A stretch of 17,803 bases of DNA from Sva-07 sp031430875. Its GTDB lineage: Bacteria > Actinomycetota > Acidimicrobiia > Acidimicrobiales > Ilumatobacteraceae. Both the position numbers and the translations under genes were made by a program. Shown here in pieces: positions 1 through 6,628 of the stretch. Below the pieces are notes generated by a model. The model saw only the letters and a program-made list of their open reading frames with translations, did not search any database and had not been told where the DNA came from. The stretch covers positions 1-17,803 of the forward strand of contig JANPCI010000326.1 in assembly GCA_031430875.1 (NCBI GenBank). The letters run 5' to 3'. Positions within the stretch are counted from its first letter, which is position 1; each line of letters begins with the position of its first letter.

Positions 1-942
1 GAGACCGTGCACGACGGTCTGATGGTGTCGCTGCTTGCTCTCTCGGCCACCACCACACTGCGGGTCACCAGCAGCATGATCCTGGCGTTCGTCCGCAGCC
101 CGATGCTGGTCGCGTATACGGCGTGGGACCTCGCGGCCCTCAGCGGGGGGCGGTTCGAACTCGGCCTCGGTTCGCAGATCCGCCAGAACATCGAAGGCCG
201 TTACTCGATGCCCTGGACCGAGCCGGTCGGTCGGATGCGCGAGTACGTCGAGTCGGTGCGCGCGATCTGGCACTCCTTCGCCACCGGCGACCCGCTGCAC
301 TATGTGGGCGAGCAGTACTCCTTCACCCGGCTGCAACCGTTCTTCAACCCCGGTGATCACGGCTTCGGGACTCCGCCGATCTGGCTCGGGGGTGTCAACG
401 ACCGGATCTGTCGACTCGGAGGATCCCTTGCCGACGGCTTCGTCACTCACCCGACGAATTCGAGCCCGCGCTACCTGCGCGAGTTCTGCCTGCCCCGGCT
501 CGACTCAGCGGCAGCGGAGGCCGGCCGGCCCCGCCCGAAGCTGATCACGGGCAGCATGTTCATCACCGGGCGGACGTCCACGCAGGTGGACACCAGTCGC
601 GAGCACCTGCGGGCGACGCTGGCGTTCCTCTACAGCACGCCTGCGTATCGATGCTCGCTCGAGCTGCACGGGTGGGCGGCGCTGGGCGAGCGTCTGCAGC
701 GGATGACCCGTGACGGCGCCTGGGACCAGCTGGACACGTTGATGACCGACGACGTGCTCGACGCGATCGTTCCCCAGGCATCGTGGAGCGGCCTTGTCGA
801 CGTCGTCGATGAATGGTTCTGCGGTCTCGCCGACGGGGTGATGCTGCCGCTGCCCGCGGATCAGGCCGACGACGCCGAGTTCGCCGAGATCGTCGGCTCG
901 GTCAGGGCGCTCCAATCTGACGCTGTGTCAGATCTCGCATAG
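1..942 (+). CDS. F420-dependent LLM-class oxidoreductase, 5' partial
   Basis: The reading frame is open to the left edge, so the true start and roughly the first 35-40 residues lie outside the window; an internal GTG at 7 is not a convincing start. The visible 313 residues resemble the luciferase-like monooxygenase (LLM) TIM-barrel family, in the subgroup often annotated as F420-dependent. Family features include HDG near the start, RSPMLVAYTAWDLAALSGGRF, the LGLGSQI segment and REYVESVRAIW. Members use F420 or flavin to reduce or oxidise small substrates in the cytoplasm; the substrate cannot be read from sequence. The acyl-CoA dehydrogenase follows after 9 bases, so the two are probably one operon, suggesting a lipid or acyl-CoA catabolic role (inference). 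A small inverted repeat (915-933) lies just before the stop. Confidence 0.85.
   Translation, partial: ETVHDGLMVSLLALSATTTLRVTSSMILAFVRSPMLVAYTAWDLAALSGGRFELGLGSQIRQNIEGRYSMPWTEPVGRMREYVESVRAIWHSFATGDPLHYVGEQYSFTRLQPFFNPGDHGFGTPPIWLGGVNDRICRLGGSLADGFVTHPTNSSPRYLREFCLPRLDSAAAEAGRPRPKLITGSMFITGRTSTQVDTSREHLRATLAFLYSTPAYRCSLELHGWAALGERLQRMTRDGAWDQLDTLMTDDVLDAIVPQASWSGLVDVVDEWFCGLADGVMLPLPADQADDAEFAEIVGSVRALQSDAVSDLA
915..933 (+). repeat. Small inverted repeat at the end of the LLM gene
   Basis: ATCTGAC and GTCAGAT form perfect 7-bp arms around a 5-base loop. The repeat ends 7 bases before the LLM stop codon and 8 bases before the AGGA ribosome-binding site of the next gene. It could form a hairpin between the two cistrons. 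There is no U-tract, so it is not an intrinsic terminator. Confidence 0.4.
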
Positions 943-944
943 GA
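941..944 (+). promoter_or_regulatory. Ribosome binding site of the acyl-CoA dehydrogenase
   Basis: AGGA overlaps the upstream TAG stop (TAGGA) and lies 7 bases before the GTG at 952. It supports that GTG as the start and suggests coupling to translation of the upstream gene. Confidence 0.6.
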
Positions 945-951
945 TCGCCCG

Positions 952-2136
952 GTGTATCTCGCCGAGTCGCCAGACCAGCAGGAACTCCGCATGCAACTGC
1001 GGGCCTACTTCGCCGATCTGTTGACCCCCGAGGTGCGGCGCGAGCTCGGCGTGGCCGGTGAGGGCAGCCCCGAGTTCCGGCGCATCATCCGCCGGCTCGG
1101 CGCAGACGGCTGGCTCGGACTCAGCTGGCCGGTGGCCTACGGCGGCCAGGGGCGGCCGGCGACCGACCAGTTCATCATGTTCGACGAGATCCAGCGGGCC
1201 CATGCGCCGTTCCCGTTCGTCACGGTCAACACCGTTGGTCCGGCGATCGTCGCCCACGGCACCGACAGCCAGAAGGCCGCCTACCTGCCCGGGATCCTGG
1301 CCGGTGAGCTGAACTTCGCCATCGGGTACACCGAACCCGAAGCCGGCACCGACCTGGCCAGCCTGCGCACATCGGCTGTGCGTGACGGTGACGAGTGGGT
1401 CATCAACGGAAACAAGGTCTACACGTCGGGTGCGAACCAGGCGGACTACGTCTGGCTCGCCTGCCGGACCGACGCCGACGTCCCCAAGCACAAGGGGATC
1501 AGCATCATCATCGTGCCCACCTCGGCGCCCGGGTTCTCTTGGACGCCGATCACCACGGTGGGCGACGTGAAGACAACGGCCACCTACTACGCCGACGTGC
1601 GGGTGCCCATCGACAACATCGTCGGGGAGGTCAACGGCGGGTGGGGTCTGATCACGATGCAGCTCAACCACGAACGCGTCGGACTCGCCGCGCTGTCGGG
1701 CCTGACCGAGCGGCTGCTCGACGACGTCACCGAGTGGGCCAGGGTCACTCCGGCTGCTGCTGACTGCTCGACGACGCGGATGATCGATTTGCCCTGGGTG
1801 CAGATGGACCTTGCCCGATGCCACGCGCTGTTGCAGGCGGTACGGCTGATGACCTGGAAGCTCGTGCGCGCGGTCAGCGACAACACGCTCGGGCCGGCGC
1901 AGGCATCGAGCGTCAAGGTGTTCGGTACCGAGAAGGTGGTCGACGTGTACCGGATCATGCAGGGGGTGCTCGGCCCTCTCGCCAACATGCGCAGCGGTTC
2001 GCCAGGCGCCGTGCTCCACGGTGAGCTCGAACGAGCGGCCAGGGCAGCGCAGATCAACACGTTCGGCGGGGGCGTGAACGAGATCCAGCGTGAACTCGTG
2101 GCCACGGCCGGCCTCGGGCTCACCCGCTCGCGCTGA
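952..2136 (+). CDS. Acyl-CoA dehydrogenase family protein (FadE-like)
   Basis: The 394-residue protein has normal family length and is expected to oxidise an acyl-CoA to the 2-enoyl-CoA using FAD. The FAD/substrate signature IGYTEPEAGTDLASLRT is at about residues 124-140, followed by a beta-domain and a C-terminal helical domain ending in FGGGVNEIQRE (371-381). In medium-chain enzymes the position just before the GT of this last motif carries the catalytic Glu; here it is Gly. E241 in LNHERVGLA sits where isovaleryl- and long-chain-type dehydrogenases place their base, so it may be the catalytic residue (inference). Alternatively the protein could be one half of a heterotetrameric FadE pair, as in actinobacterial sterol degradation, but no partner is next to it. 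The GTG start is supported by AGGA at 941-944. The gene ends inside the tail of the opposing TetR gene. Confidence 0.9.
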   Translation: MYLAESPDQQELRMQLRAYFADLLTPEVRRELGVAGEGSPEFRRIIRRLGADGWLGLSWPVAYGGQGRPATDQFIMFDEIQRAHAPFPFVTVNTVGPAIVAHGTDSQKAAYLPGILAGELNFAIGYTEPEAGTDLASLRTSAVRDGDEWVINGNKVYTSGANQADYVWLACRTDADVPKHKGISIIIVPTSAPGFSWTPITTVGDVKTTATYYADVRVPIDNIVGEVNGGWGLITMQLNHERVGLAALSGLTERLLDDVTEWARVTPAAADCSTTRMIDLPWVQMDLARCHALLQAVRLMTWKLVRAVSDNTLGPAQASSVKVFGTEKVVDVYRIMQGVLGPLANMRSGSPGAVLHGELERAARAAQINTFGGGVNEIQRELVATAGLGLTRSR

Positions 2137-2725
2137 GTGCGCCGGTTGCCATCGCCGTCAGGTTGTTCACCCATGCCTCGTGCTCCACGGCGGGTGTACG
2201 GCCGGCATCGATCTGTCGTGCTCGTGAGCCGAGAGCCTGCGAGACGAGTTCGAGGAAGCGGGTCACCCGCTCGTGGCGAACGTTGTCGGCGAGGGTGGCT
2301 GGGAGCAGTTCCTTGATCCCGACGAAGGCCCGCATCGCCTGATCCGGAGTGCCGCCGTCCTCCCACCGGTCGAACAGGTCGCTCAGCTGGCTGACGATCG
2401 ACAGAAATGCGCGTCCGTCGGGTTCGTGGAGCAATGACGCCTGGGGGAGGACCACCGCCGCAACGAGCTGCTCGAGACTCGGTGGTGCGCTGGTCACGTC
2501 GAGCATCTGCTTGCGTTCGGCCTCGATGCGCGAGTTGTGCACCTCGATGATCGCGAGCAGCAGGCCGTCGCGGCCACCGAAGTGGTAGTGCAGTGCGGAG
2601 CTGTTGCGTTGCCCGGCCTCGTCGACCACCGATTTGAGTGACGTCGCGTACACGCCGTTGCGGGCAAAGAGCCGACGCCCGGCGCCGACGAGCCGCAGTC
2701 GAGTGTCGGCGGCATCACGGGGCAT
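2120..2725 (-). CDS. TetR/AcrR-family transcriptional regulator
   Basis: The 201-residue protein has an N-terminal helix-turn-helix of TetR type: RLVGAGRRLFARNGVYATSL, then SVVDEAGQRNSSALHYHF (about residues 11-49), including the YHF motif that closes the DNA-binding domain. The ligand-binding C-terminal part is about residues 55-201. The ATG at 2725 shares its A with the TGA of the thiolase gene (TGATG), so translation is coupled and the regulator belongs to the thiolase operon. TetR proteins in such positions usually repress their own operon and respond to an acyl-CoA or related ligand; that is family knowledge, not seen here. The reading frame continues upstream within the thiolase gene, but the fold begins at this ATG. 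The 3' end overlaps the acyl-CoA dehydrogenase by 17 bases. Confidence 0.9.
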   Translation of the reverse strand: MPRDAADTRLRLVGAGRRLFARNGVYATSLKSVVDEAGQRNSSALHYHFGGRDGLLLAIIEVHNSRIEAERKQMLDVTSAPPSLEQLVAAVVLPQASLLHEPDGRAFLSIVSQLSDLFDRWEDGGTPDQAMRAFVGIKELLPATLADNVRHERVTRFLELVSQALGSRARQIDAGRTPAVEHEAWVNNLTAMATGALSASG

Positions 2726-3900
2726 CAGATCCTCTGGATGATCGTCCCCGTGGCCACGGCGCCGCCACAACACATCGTGATCAGCGCGAACTCGCCATCG
2801 CGACGTTCGAGCTCGTGCAGCGCCGTGGTGATGAGACGACTGCCGGTCGACCCGACCGGGTGACCGAGGGCGATCGCGCCGCCGTTCACGTTGACCTTGT
2901 CGAGCAGATCGTCGTCGGACACGCCGTACACCTGTGCCCACGACAGCACCACCGACGCGAACGCCTCGTTGATCTCGACGATGTCGATGTCGTCCATTGT
3001 CATTCCGGTCATCTCGAACAGCTTGGCGGTGGCGTCGACGGGGCCGTCGAGGTGGTAGTACGGATCGCTGCCGACGAGGCACTGTGCGACGAGCCGCGCC
3101 CGTGGCCGCAAACCCTCTGCCTTCGCCGTTTCCTCGTTCATCCACAGCACGGCAGCGGCGCCGTCGCTGATCTGCGATGAGTTGCCGGCAGTGTGGATAC
3201 CTCCGGGCATGACGGGATTCAGGGCGGCCAGCTTCTCCGACGTCGTCTCGCGCAGCCCTTGGTCGCGGGCGACCGTGAGCACCGTGCCGTCGGCCTGTTC
3301 GACCTCGACGGGAATGATCTCGCGTTCGAAGCGGCCCTCGTCGGTAGCCCGAATTGCTTTCTGCTGGGAGATGAGGCCGAGCATGTCGACGCGTTCTCGA
3401 GTGATGCCCCGGCGCTGCGCGATTCGCTCGGCGGCACCGAACTGGTCGGGCAGGTCGATGCTGAAATCGGCGGGCTTGGACGATCCGTTGATGAACGTCG
3501 TGTCATCCACTCGGGGCACGTTGGCACCCAACCACACCTTGCTCATGTGCTCGACGCCACAGGCGAGGCCGACATCGATCGCACCGACGCTGATCAGGTT
3601 GGCGATCATGTGGTTGGCCTGCTGCGACGACCCGCACTGGCAGTCGATCGTGGTTCCCGCCACCTGGTACGGCAGGCCGGCAGCCAGCCACGCCGTACGC
3701 GTCACGTTGCTGGCCTGCTCACCGGCCTGGGTGACACACCCTCCGACGATCTGCCCGACGGTCGCTGGATCGATGCCCACCCGTTCGATCACGCCGACCT
3801 GGGCGTATGACATCAGATGCGTCGCATGGACGTCGGCGAAGAGTCCGTTGCGTTTGCCGACCGCGGTGCGTCCGGCCTCGACGATGACGGGGTTGTTCAT
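2725..3900 (-). CDS. Thiolase family protein (acetyl-CoA C-acyltransferase, FadA-like)
   Basis: The 391-residue protein has the full thiolase length and all expected catalytic elements. These are the nucleophilic Cys C89 in DCQCGSSQQA, NEAFASV in the second half, H347 in ALGHPVGSTG and C377 in MCCGGA. It should cleave 3-ketoacyl-CoA with CoA, the last step of beta-oxidation, or run the reverse condensation. The CGSS variant of the first motif is seen in FadA paralogs of actinobacteria (recollection). Start: ATG at 3900 with a strong GGAGG 6 bases upstream. A TetR regulator is translationally coupled downstream. gpgS ends 46 bases upstream on the same strand, but the TATCCT element and the strong ribosome-binding site suggest this gene has its own promoter. 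Substrate chain length cannot be told. Confidence 0.93.
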   Translation of the reverse strand: MNNPVIVEAGRTAVGKRNGLFADVHATHLMSYAQVGVIERVGIDPATVGQIVGGCVTQAGEQASNVTRTAWLAAGLPYQVAGTTIDCQCGSSQQANHMIANLISVGAIDVGLACGVEHMSKVWLGANVPRVDDTTFINGSSKPADFSIDLPDQFGAAERIAQRRGITRERVDMLGLISQQKAIRATDEGRFEREIIPVEVEQADGTVLTVARDQGLRETTSEKLAALNPVMPGGIHTAGNSSQISDGAAAVLWMNEETAKAEGLRPRARLVAQCLVGSDPYYHLDGPVDATAKLFEMTGMTMDDIDIVEINEAFASVVLSWAQVYGVSDDDLLDKVNVNGGAIALGHPVGSTGSRLITTALHELERRDGEFALITMCCGGAVATGTIIQRI

Positions 3901-3906
3901 GGTGGG

Positions 3907-3911
3907 CCTCC
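3907..3911 (-). promoter_or_regulatory. Strong Shine-Dalgarno of the thiolase gene
   Basis: GGAGG on the minus strand lies 6 bases before the ATG at 3900. It is one of the few strong Shine-Dalgarno sites in the window and fixes the start. Confidence 0.75.
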
Positions 3912-3928
3912 AGGTTGAGAACTCCGAC

Positions 3929-3934
3929 AGGATA
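3929..3934 (-). promoter_or_regulatory. Putative -10 element of the thiolase-tetR operon
   Basis: TATCCT on the minus strand matches TANNNT and would start transcription near 3922-3923, giving a leader of about 22 bases that contains GGAGG. No clear -35 box is seen. Confidence 0.4.
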
Positions 3935-3946
3935 GAACGAGCCGGT

Positions 3947-4831
3947 TCACGGCGATGTGCGCAACGACGCGACCGGTGGCCGCTCGGCGAGGTTGAGCGG
4001 GACGACGGAACCGTCGGCTCGGGTGAGCACGGGGAAATCGAACGGGTGATCAGGGTTGATGCGCGACAGCGCGCTCGCCATCACCTCGGCGGCCTGAACC
4101 GACAACTCGTGCAGGCTTCGATGCCGGTGATGGCGAACTCCCAGGTCGACCTGGCCAATGGTGTCGGCACCGGCGATCGCGGCGATGTCGAAAAGCATTG
4201 CGATCTCCACGCCCCACCCCTGGACGAACGGGATTGCCTCGAGCACAGCCCGGCGGCCGGCGAACTCTCCCGACAGCGGCTGCGACAGTGTTGACAGCTC
4301 CGGCGCGAACAGCGACAGCAGCGGTCGAGCCACGAGTTCGGTCGTGCGGCCACCGCCACCGGCGCTCGTCGGCCGATCGTACGATGCCTTGACGAGGGTC
4401 AGGTGGTCGTCGCACAGCAGTGGAGCAAGGAGACGAACGACCCAACTCGGGGTGAACGAGGTGACGTCGCCGTCGCACCAGACGATGAAGTCACCGGTCG
4501 ACGCGACCAGTGACGCCCAGAGCGCGTTGCCCTTCCCGTGCCCGATGCCGTGGGCGCCGTGCACGGCATCGATCGGAACGACGCGGGCGCCGGCGGAGGC
4601 GGCAACGGTGTGGGTCTCGTCGGTCGAACGGTCGTCGAGGACGAGCAGCTCGTCGACGAGCCCTGACTCCTCGACCAATTGCTGGCGCGCGCTCGTGACC
4701 AGCGGGCCGATGGTGGCCGCCTCGTCTCGGCACGGGAAGCACAAGGTGATCGTTCGGCCGTGCTTGGCCGCTGTCACGCGTTCGATCGTCCATCCGGCCG
4801 GGTCGAAGGTTCGGGCCGCTGACGGGCTCAC
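3947..4831 (-). CDS. gpgS: Glucosyl-3-phosphoglycerate synthase (GT81-type)
   Basis: The 294-residue protein is close in length and motif order to mycobacterial GpgS. This enzyme transfers glucose from a nucleotide sugar to 3-phosphoglycerate, the first step towards glucosylglycerate and methylglucose lipopolysaccharide. Matching blocks are AAKHGRTITL (21-30), LLVLDDRSTDET (62-73), GKGNALW (99-105), the metal-binding acidic motif, GGRTTELVARPLL (160-172), GWGVEI (205-210) and LGVRHHRHR (230-238). The metal motif reads D120-G-D122 where the mycobacterial enzyme has DSD as I recall it; both aspartates are kept. The GTG at 4831 has a weak AGGA 10 bases upstream and is the most upstream start before the divergent gene. 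The DHPS-like gene begins 47 bases away in the opposite direction; in Mycobacterium tuberculosis gpgS (Rv1208) also lies beside a DHPS paralog, folP2 (Rv1207). A perfect 12-bp palindrome lies just upstream of the start. Confidence 0.9.
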   Translation of the reverse strand: MSPSAARTFDPAGWTIERVTAAKHGRTITLCFPCRDEAATIGPLVTSARQQLVEESGLVDELLVLDDRSTDETHTVAASAGARVVPIDAVHGAHGIGHGKGNALWASLVASTGDFIVWCDGDVTSFTPSWVVRLLAPLLCDDHLTLVKASYDRPTSAGGGGRTTELVARPLLSLFAPELSTLSQPLSGEFAGRRAVLEAIPFVQGWGVEIAMLFDIAAIAGADTIGQVDLGVRHHRHRSLHELSVQAAEVMASALSRINPDHPFDFPVLTRADGSVVPLNLAERPPVASLRTSP

Positions 4832-4834
4832 CGG

Positions 4835-4846
4835 CAGGACGTCCTG
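4835..4846. promoter_or_regulatory. Perfect 12-bp palindrome before gpgS
   Basis: CAGGACGTCCTG is a perfect palindrome 3 bases upstream of the gpgS GTG, in the 47-base gpgS/DHPS-like intergenic region. It contains the AGGA that would serve as the gpgS ribosome-binding site. It could be an operator or chance. Confidence 0.35.
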
Positions 4847-4864
4847 GCATCGGAGCGCAGCGGG

Positions 4865-4870
4865 TAGCTT
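4865..4870 (+). promoter_or_regulatory. Putative -10 of a leaderless promoter, DHPS-like gene
   Basis: TAGCTT (TANNNT) ends 8 bases before the ATG at 4879, so transcription would begin at or next to the start codon. No Shine-Dalgarno is present, which fits leaderless translation. Confidence 0.5.
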
Positions 4871-4878
4871 CGCTCGCC

Positions 4879-5628
4879 ATGCGTCTGTTCGGTGTCGTCA
4901 ACGCCAGCCCGGATTCGTTGCACACCGAGTCGATCGTCGCCTCGCCGACACACGCGGTCGACCGGGCCGGAGCGCTGATCGCTGAGGGCGCCGACTCGAT
5001 CGACATCGGCGGTCAGGGGTCGACCGACGCGGCCGAGGTGGTCGACTGGCGGGTGGAGTGGGGGCGGCTGGAGCTGATCATTCCGGCACTTGCCGCCCTC
5101 GGGCGAGATCTCAGCGTCGACACGTGGCGGCCGGAAGTCGCCGATCTGGCACTCGCCGCCGGTGCGACGGTGCTGAACGCAGCCGACGGGATGCAGCAGG
5201 AGGCCATGTGGAAGGTGGCCGCGGATCATCAGGTTCCCATTGTGCTGCCGTTCCTGTCCGGACCCGATCCCCGTTCGATGACGCTGGTCCGCAGCGACCC
5301 GGTGGCCGCCATCGTCGAATTCTTCGAGGCCAGGCTGGCCGACGCCGACCGCTATGGGCTGCGCCATCGCTGCATCCTCGACCCGGGGACCGGGTTCGCC
5401 CCGCCGAACTGGCCGTGGGAGCAGCGGTACCTCTACCAGAAGGAGGTCTACAGCCGTCTGGGTGAGTTGCGCCGGTTCGGTCTTGCGCTGTACGTGGCCC
5501 TGCCGTGGAAGCGCACCGATCAGCACGACGAACTGCTCGACATCGTCGTGCGGTTCCAACCCGAGTTCGGCCGTGTCCATCATCCCGGTCGGGTACGCGC
5601 ACTGGAGCGCGAGCTGCACATCGGGTGA
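4879..5628 (+). CDS. Dihydropteroate synthase-like protein (FolP paralog)
   Basis: The 249-residue protein has the DHPS TIM-barrel motifs in order: GVVNASPDSL (5-14), GADSIDIGGQGSTD (37-50), LSVDTWRPEV (78-87), GATVLNAADG (95-104), ILDPGTGFAP (166-175), KRTD (211-214) and GRVHHPGRV (231-239). Aligned by eye to E. coli DHPS, N8, D81, N100, D168, K211, R232 and H234 match N22, D96, N115, D185, K221, R255 and H257. The loop-2 Arg (STRPGA) is replaced by Asp (STDAAE). The stretch between the conserved Lys and RVH is about 13 residues shorter than in E. coli, and SRKS has become PWKR. It may be the folate enzyme of this organism, or a paralog like mycobacterial FolP2, which also neighbours gpgS and for which, as I recall, DHPS activity was not shown. 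The nearby folBK supports a pterin link. The FolP assignment to fold is firm; the activity is not. Confidence 0.75.
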   Translation: MRLFGVVNASPDSLHTESIVASPTHAVDRAGALIAEGADSIDIGGQGSTDAAEVVDWRVEWGRLELIIPALAALGRDLSVDTWRPEVADLALAAGATVLNAADGMQQEAMWKVAADHQVPIVLPFLSGPDPRSMTLVRSDPVAAIVEFFEARLADADRYGLRHRCILDPGTGFAPPNWPWEQRYLYQKEVYSRLGELRRFGLALYVALPWKRTDQHDELLDIVVRFQPEFGRVHHPGRVRALERELHIG

Positions 5629-5642
5629 CGTGGCCAACGTCA
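5626..5642. repeat. Short inverted repeat spanning two convergent stop codons
   Basis: TGACGT and ACGTCA flank a 5-base loop. Each arm contains one of the two opposing TGA stop codons. Stem length and lack of a T-tract make it a weak candidate for a bidirectional terminator. Confidence 0.3.
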
Positions 5643-6509
5643 GGCCTGATCGGTCGCCGACGTCAGTGGCCCGCGCGGGTGGACGCCTTCCGGCGCCAGT
5701 GAGTCGTCCCAGCCCGGTGGGCAGCGCTCGGGCGCAACCTCGGCGAGGGGAGCCAGCACGAAGCGTCGCTCGGCATAGCGCGGGTGCGGGATCGTGAGCT
5801 GCGGGTCGTCGACACGAATGTCGTCGTAGAACAGCACATCGAGATCGAGGGTGCGCGGGCCCCAGTGCACAACACGTTGGCGCAACGCCTGGCGTTCGAT
5901 GCTCCGGCAACGACGCAGCAGCGCGTACGGATCGAGGTCGGTGTCGAGGACCACCACCATGTTGAGGTACGTGTCCTGGCCGTCGGGCCCGCCGACCGGG
6001 TCGGTCTCGAACACCTGCGACAGCGCACGCACGCCCGGCAACGACCTCACCGCAAGGTGGAGGTAGCTCTCGCGGTCGCCGAGGCTGGAGCCGAGCGCGA
6101 TGATCGCCTCGTGCACCTCGCGCCGGGGTGTGTCGTAGTCGGAGGGTTGCCGGTGGATCCGCACCGCGGTGCTGTCGACGTGTTCGGCGATCGGTGGCCG
6201 CAGCTTGGTGACCGTGACCTCGACGGCCTCGACCCGGTCGAGCGACACCAGTAACTCGGCAACCCGATCGGCGAGCCGTTCGAGGAGCACGTCTTTCGCC
6301 TCCCGCACGAGCGCCGCAACACGGTCGGCGACATCACCGTAGTTCGCGGTGTCGGCCAGTTCGTCGGAGCGGCCGGCATCGTGCAGGTTCACGAACAGCG
6401 CCAGGTCGATCTGTACCGGTTGGGCGATCTCTCGCTCGTGGGGCAGTGCGCCGATCGTTGTGGTGACGACGAGGCCTCGAATCTCGATCCGGTCGGAAGC
6501 TGACGTCAT
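5640..6509 (-). CDS. folK: Bifunctional dihydroneopterin aldolase / HPPK (FolB-FolK fusion)
   Basis: The 289-residue protein joins two consecutive folate enzymes. Residues 1-120 are dihydroneopterin aldolase (FolB), with E25 in ALPHEREIAQ, Y57 in TANYGDV and K102 in VTKLRPPI at the catalytic positions. Residues 135-289 are HPPK (FolK): ALGSSLGDR (138-146), then HWGPRTLDLDVLFYD (215-229) with the metal-binding D222 and D224, and IPHPRYAERRFVLAPLAEVAP (240-260). The first makes 6-hydroxymethyl-dihydropterin and the second pyrophosphorylates it, giving the DHPS substrate. The ATG at 6509 is preferred because a TAATGT -10 element lies 8 bases upstream and overlaps the alternative ATG at 6521; the frame continues upstream to 6641 without family sequence. 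It is convergent with the DHPS-like gene, 11 bases apart. Confidence 0.92.
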   Translation of the reverse strand: MTSASDRIEIRGLVVTTTIGALPHEREIAQPVQIDLALFVNLHDAGRSDELADTANYGDVADRVAALVREAKDVLLERLADRVAELLVSLDRVEAVEVTVTKLRPPIAEHVDSTAVRIHRQPSDYDTPRREVHEAIIALGSSLGDRESYLHLAVRSLPGVRALSQVFETDPVGGPDGQDTYLNMVVVLDTDLDPYALLRRCRSIERQALRQRVVHWGPRTLDLDVLFYDDIRVDDPQLTIPHPRYAERRFVLAPLAEVAPERCPPGWDDSLAPEGVHPRGPLTSATDQA

Positions 6510-6517
6510 CACCGTCG

Positions 6518-6523
6518 ACATTA
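6518..6523 (-). promoter_or_regulatory. Putative -10 of a leaderless promoter, folBK
   Basis: TAATGT on the minus strand ends 8 bases before the ATG at 6509. The match overlaps the competing ATG at 6521, which argues that the downstream ATG is used. Confidence 0.5.
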
Positions 6524-6615
6524 TCCGTGCTGTCGTGATCTCGGCTGGTGCTGGGCTGTCGGCTTCGCAGCAGCAGTGCGCCACGGTCGGGTCGCATTGG
6601 TTCGTCTCGTGCTCG

Positions 6616-6621
6616 TACAGT
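6616..6621 (+). promoter_or_regulatory. Putative -10 of a leaderless promoter, alpha/beta hydrolase operon
   Basis: TACAGT ends 7 bases before the GTG at 6629. The ten bases GTACAGTCGG recur with identical spacing before the SDR gene at 15481. Confidence 0.55.
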
Positions 6622-6628
6622 CGGACCG

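Noticed and set aside
928..2019. 363-residue open frame antisense to the acyl-CoA dehydrogenase
   Set aside because: Composition is His/Arg/Gly-rich with no family motif; it is the shadow of a clearly coding + strand gene in GC-rich DNA.
2726..3145. N-terminal extension of the TetR frame within the thiolase gene
   Set aside because: The extension is low-complexity Arg-rich sequence; the TetR fold begins at the ATG at 2725, which is coupled to the thiolase stop.
3182..4294. 370-residue open frame antisense to thiolase and gpgS
   Set aside because: It spans two well-identified minus-strand genes and the gap between them, and has no recognisable domain.
4158..4985. 275-residue + strand open frame opposite gpgS
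   Set aside because: Ser/Arg-rich shadow frame running into the DHPS-like gene in a different frame.
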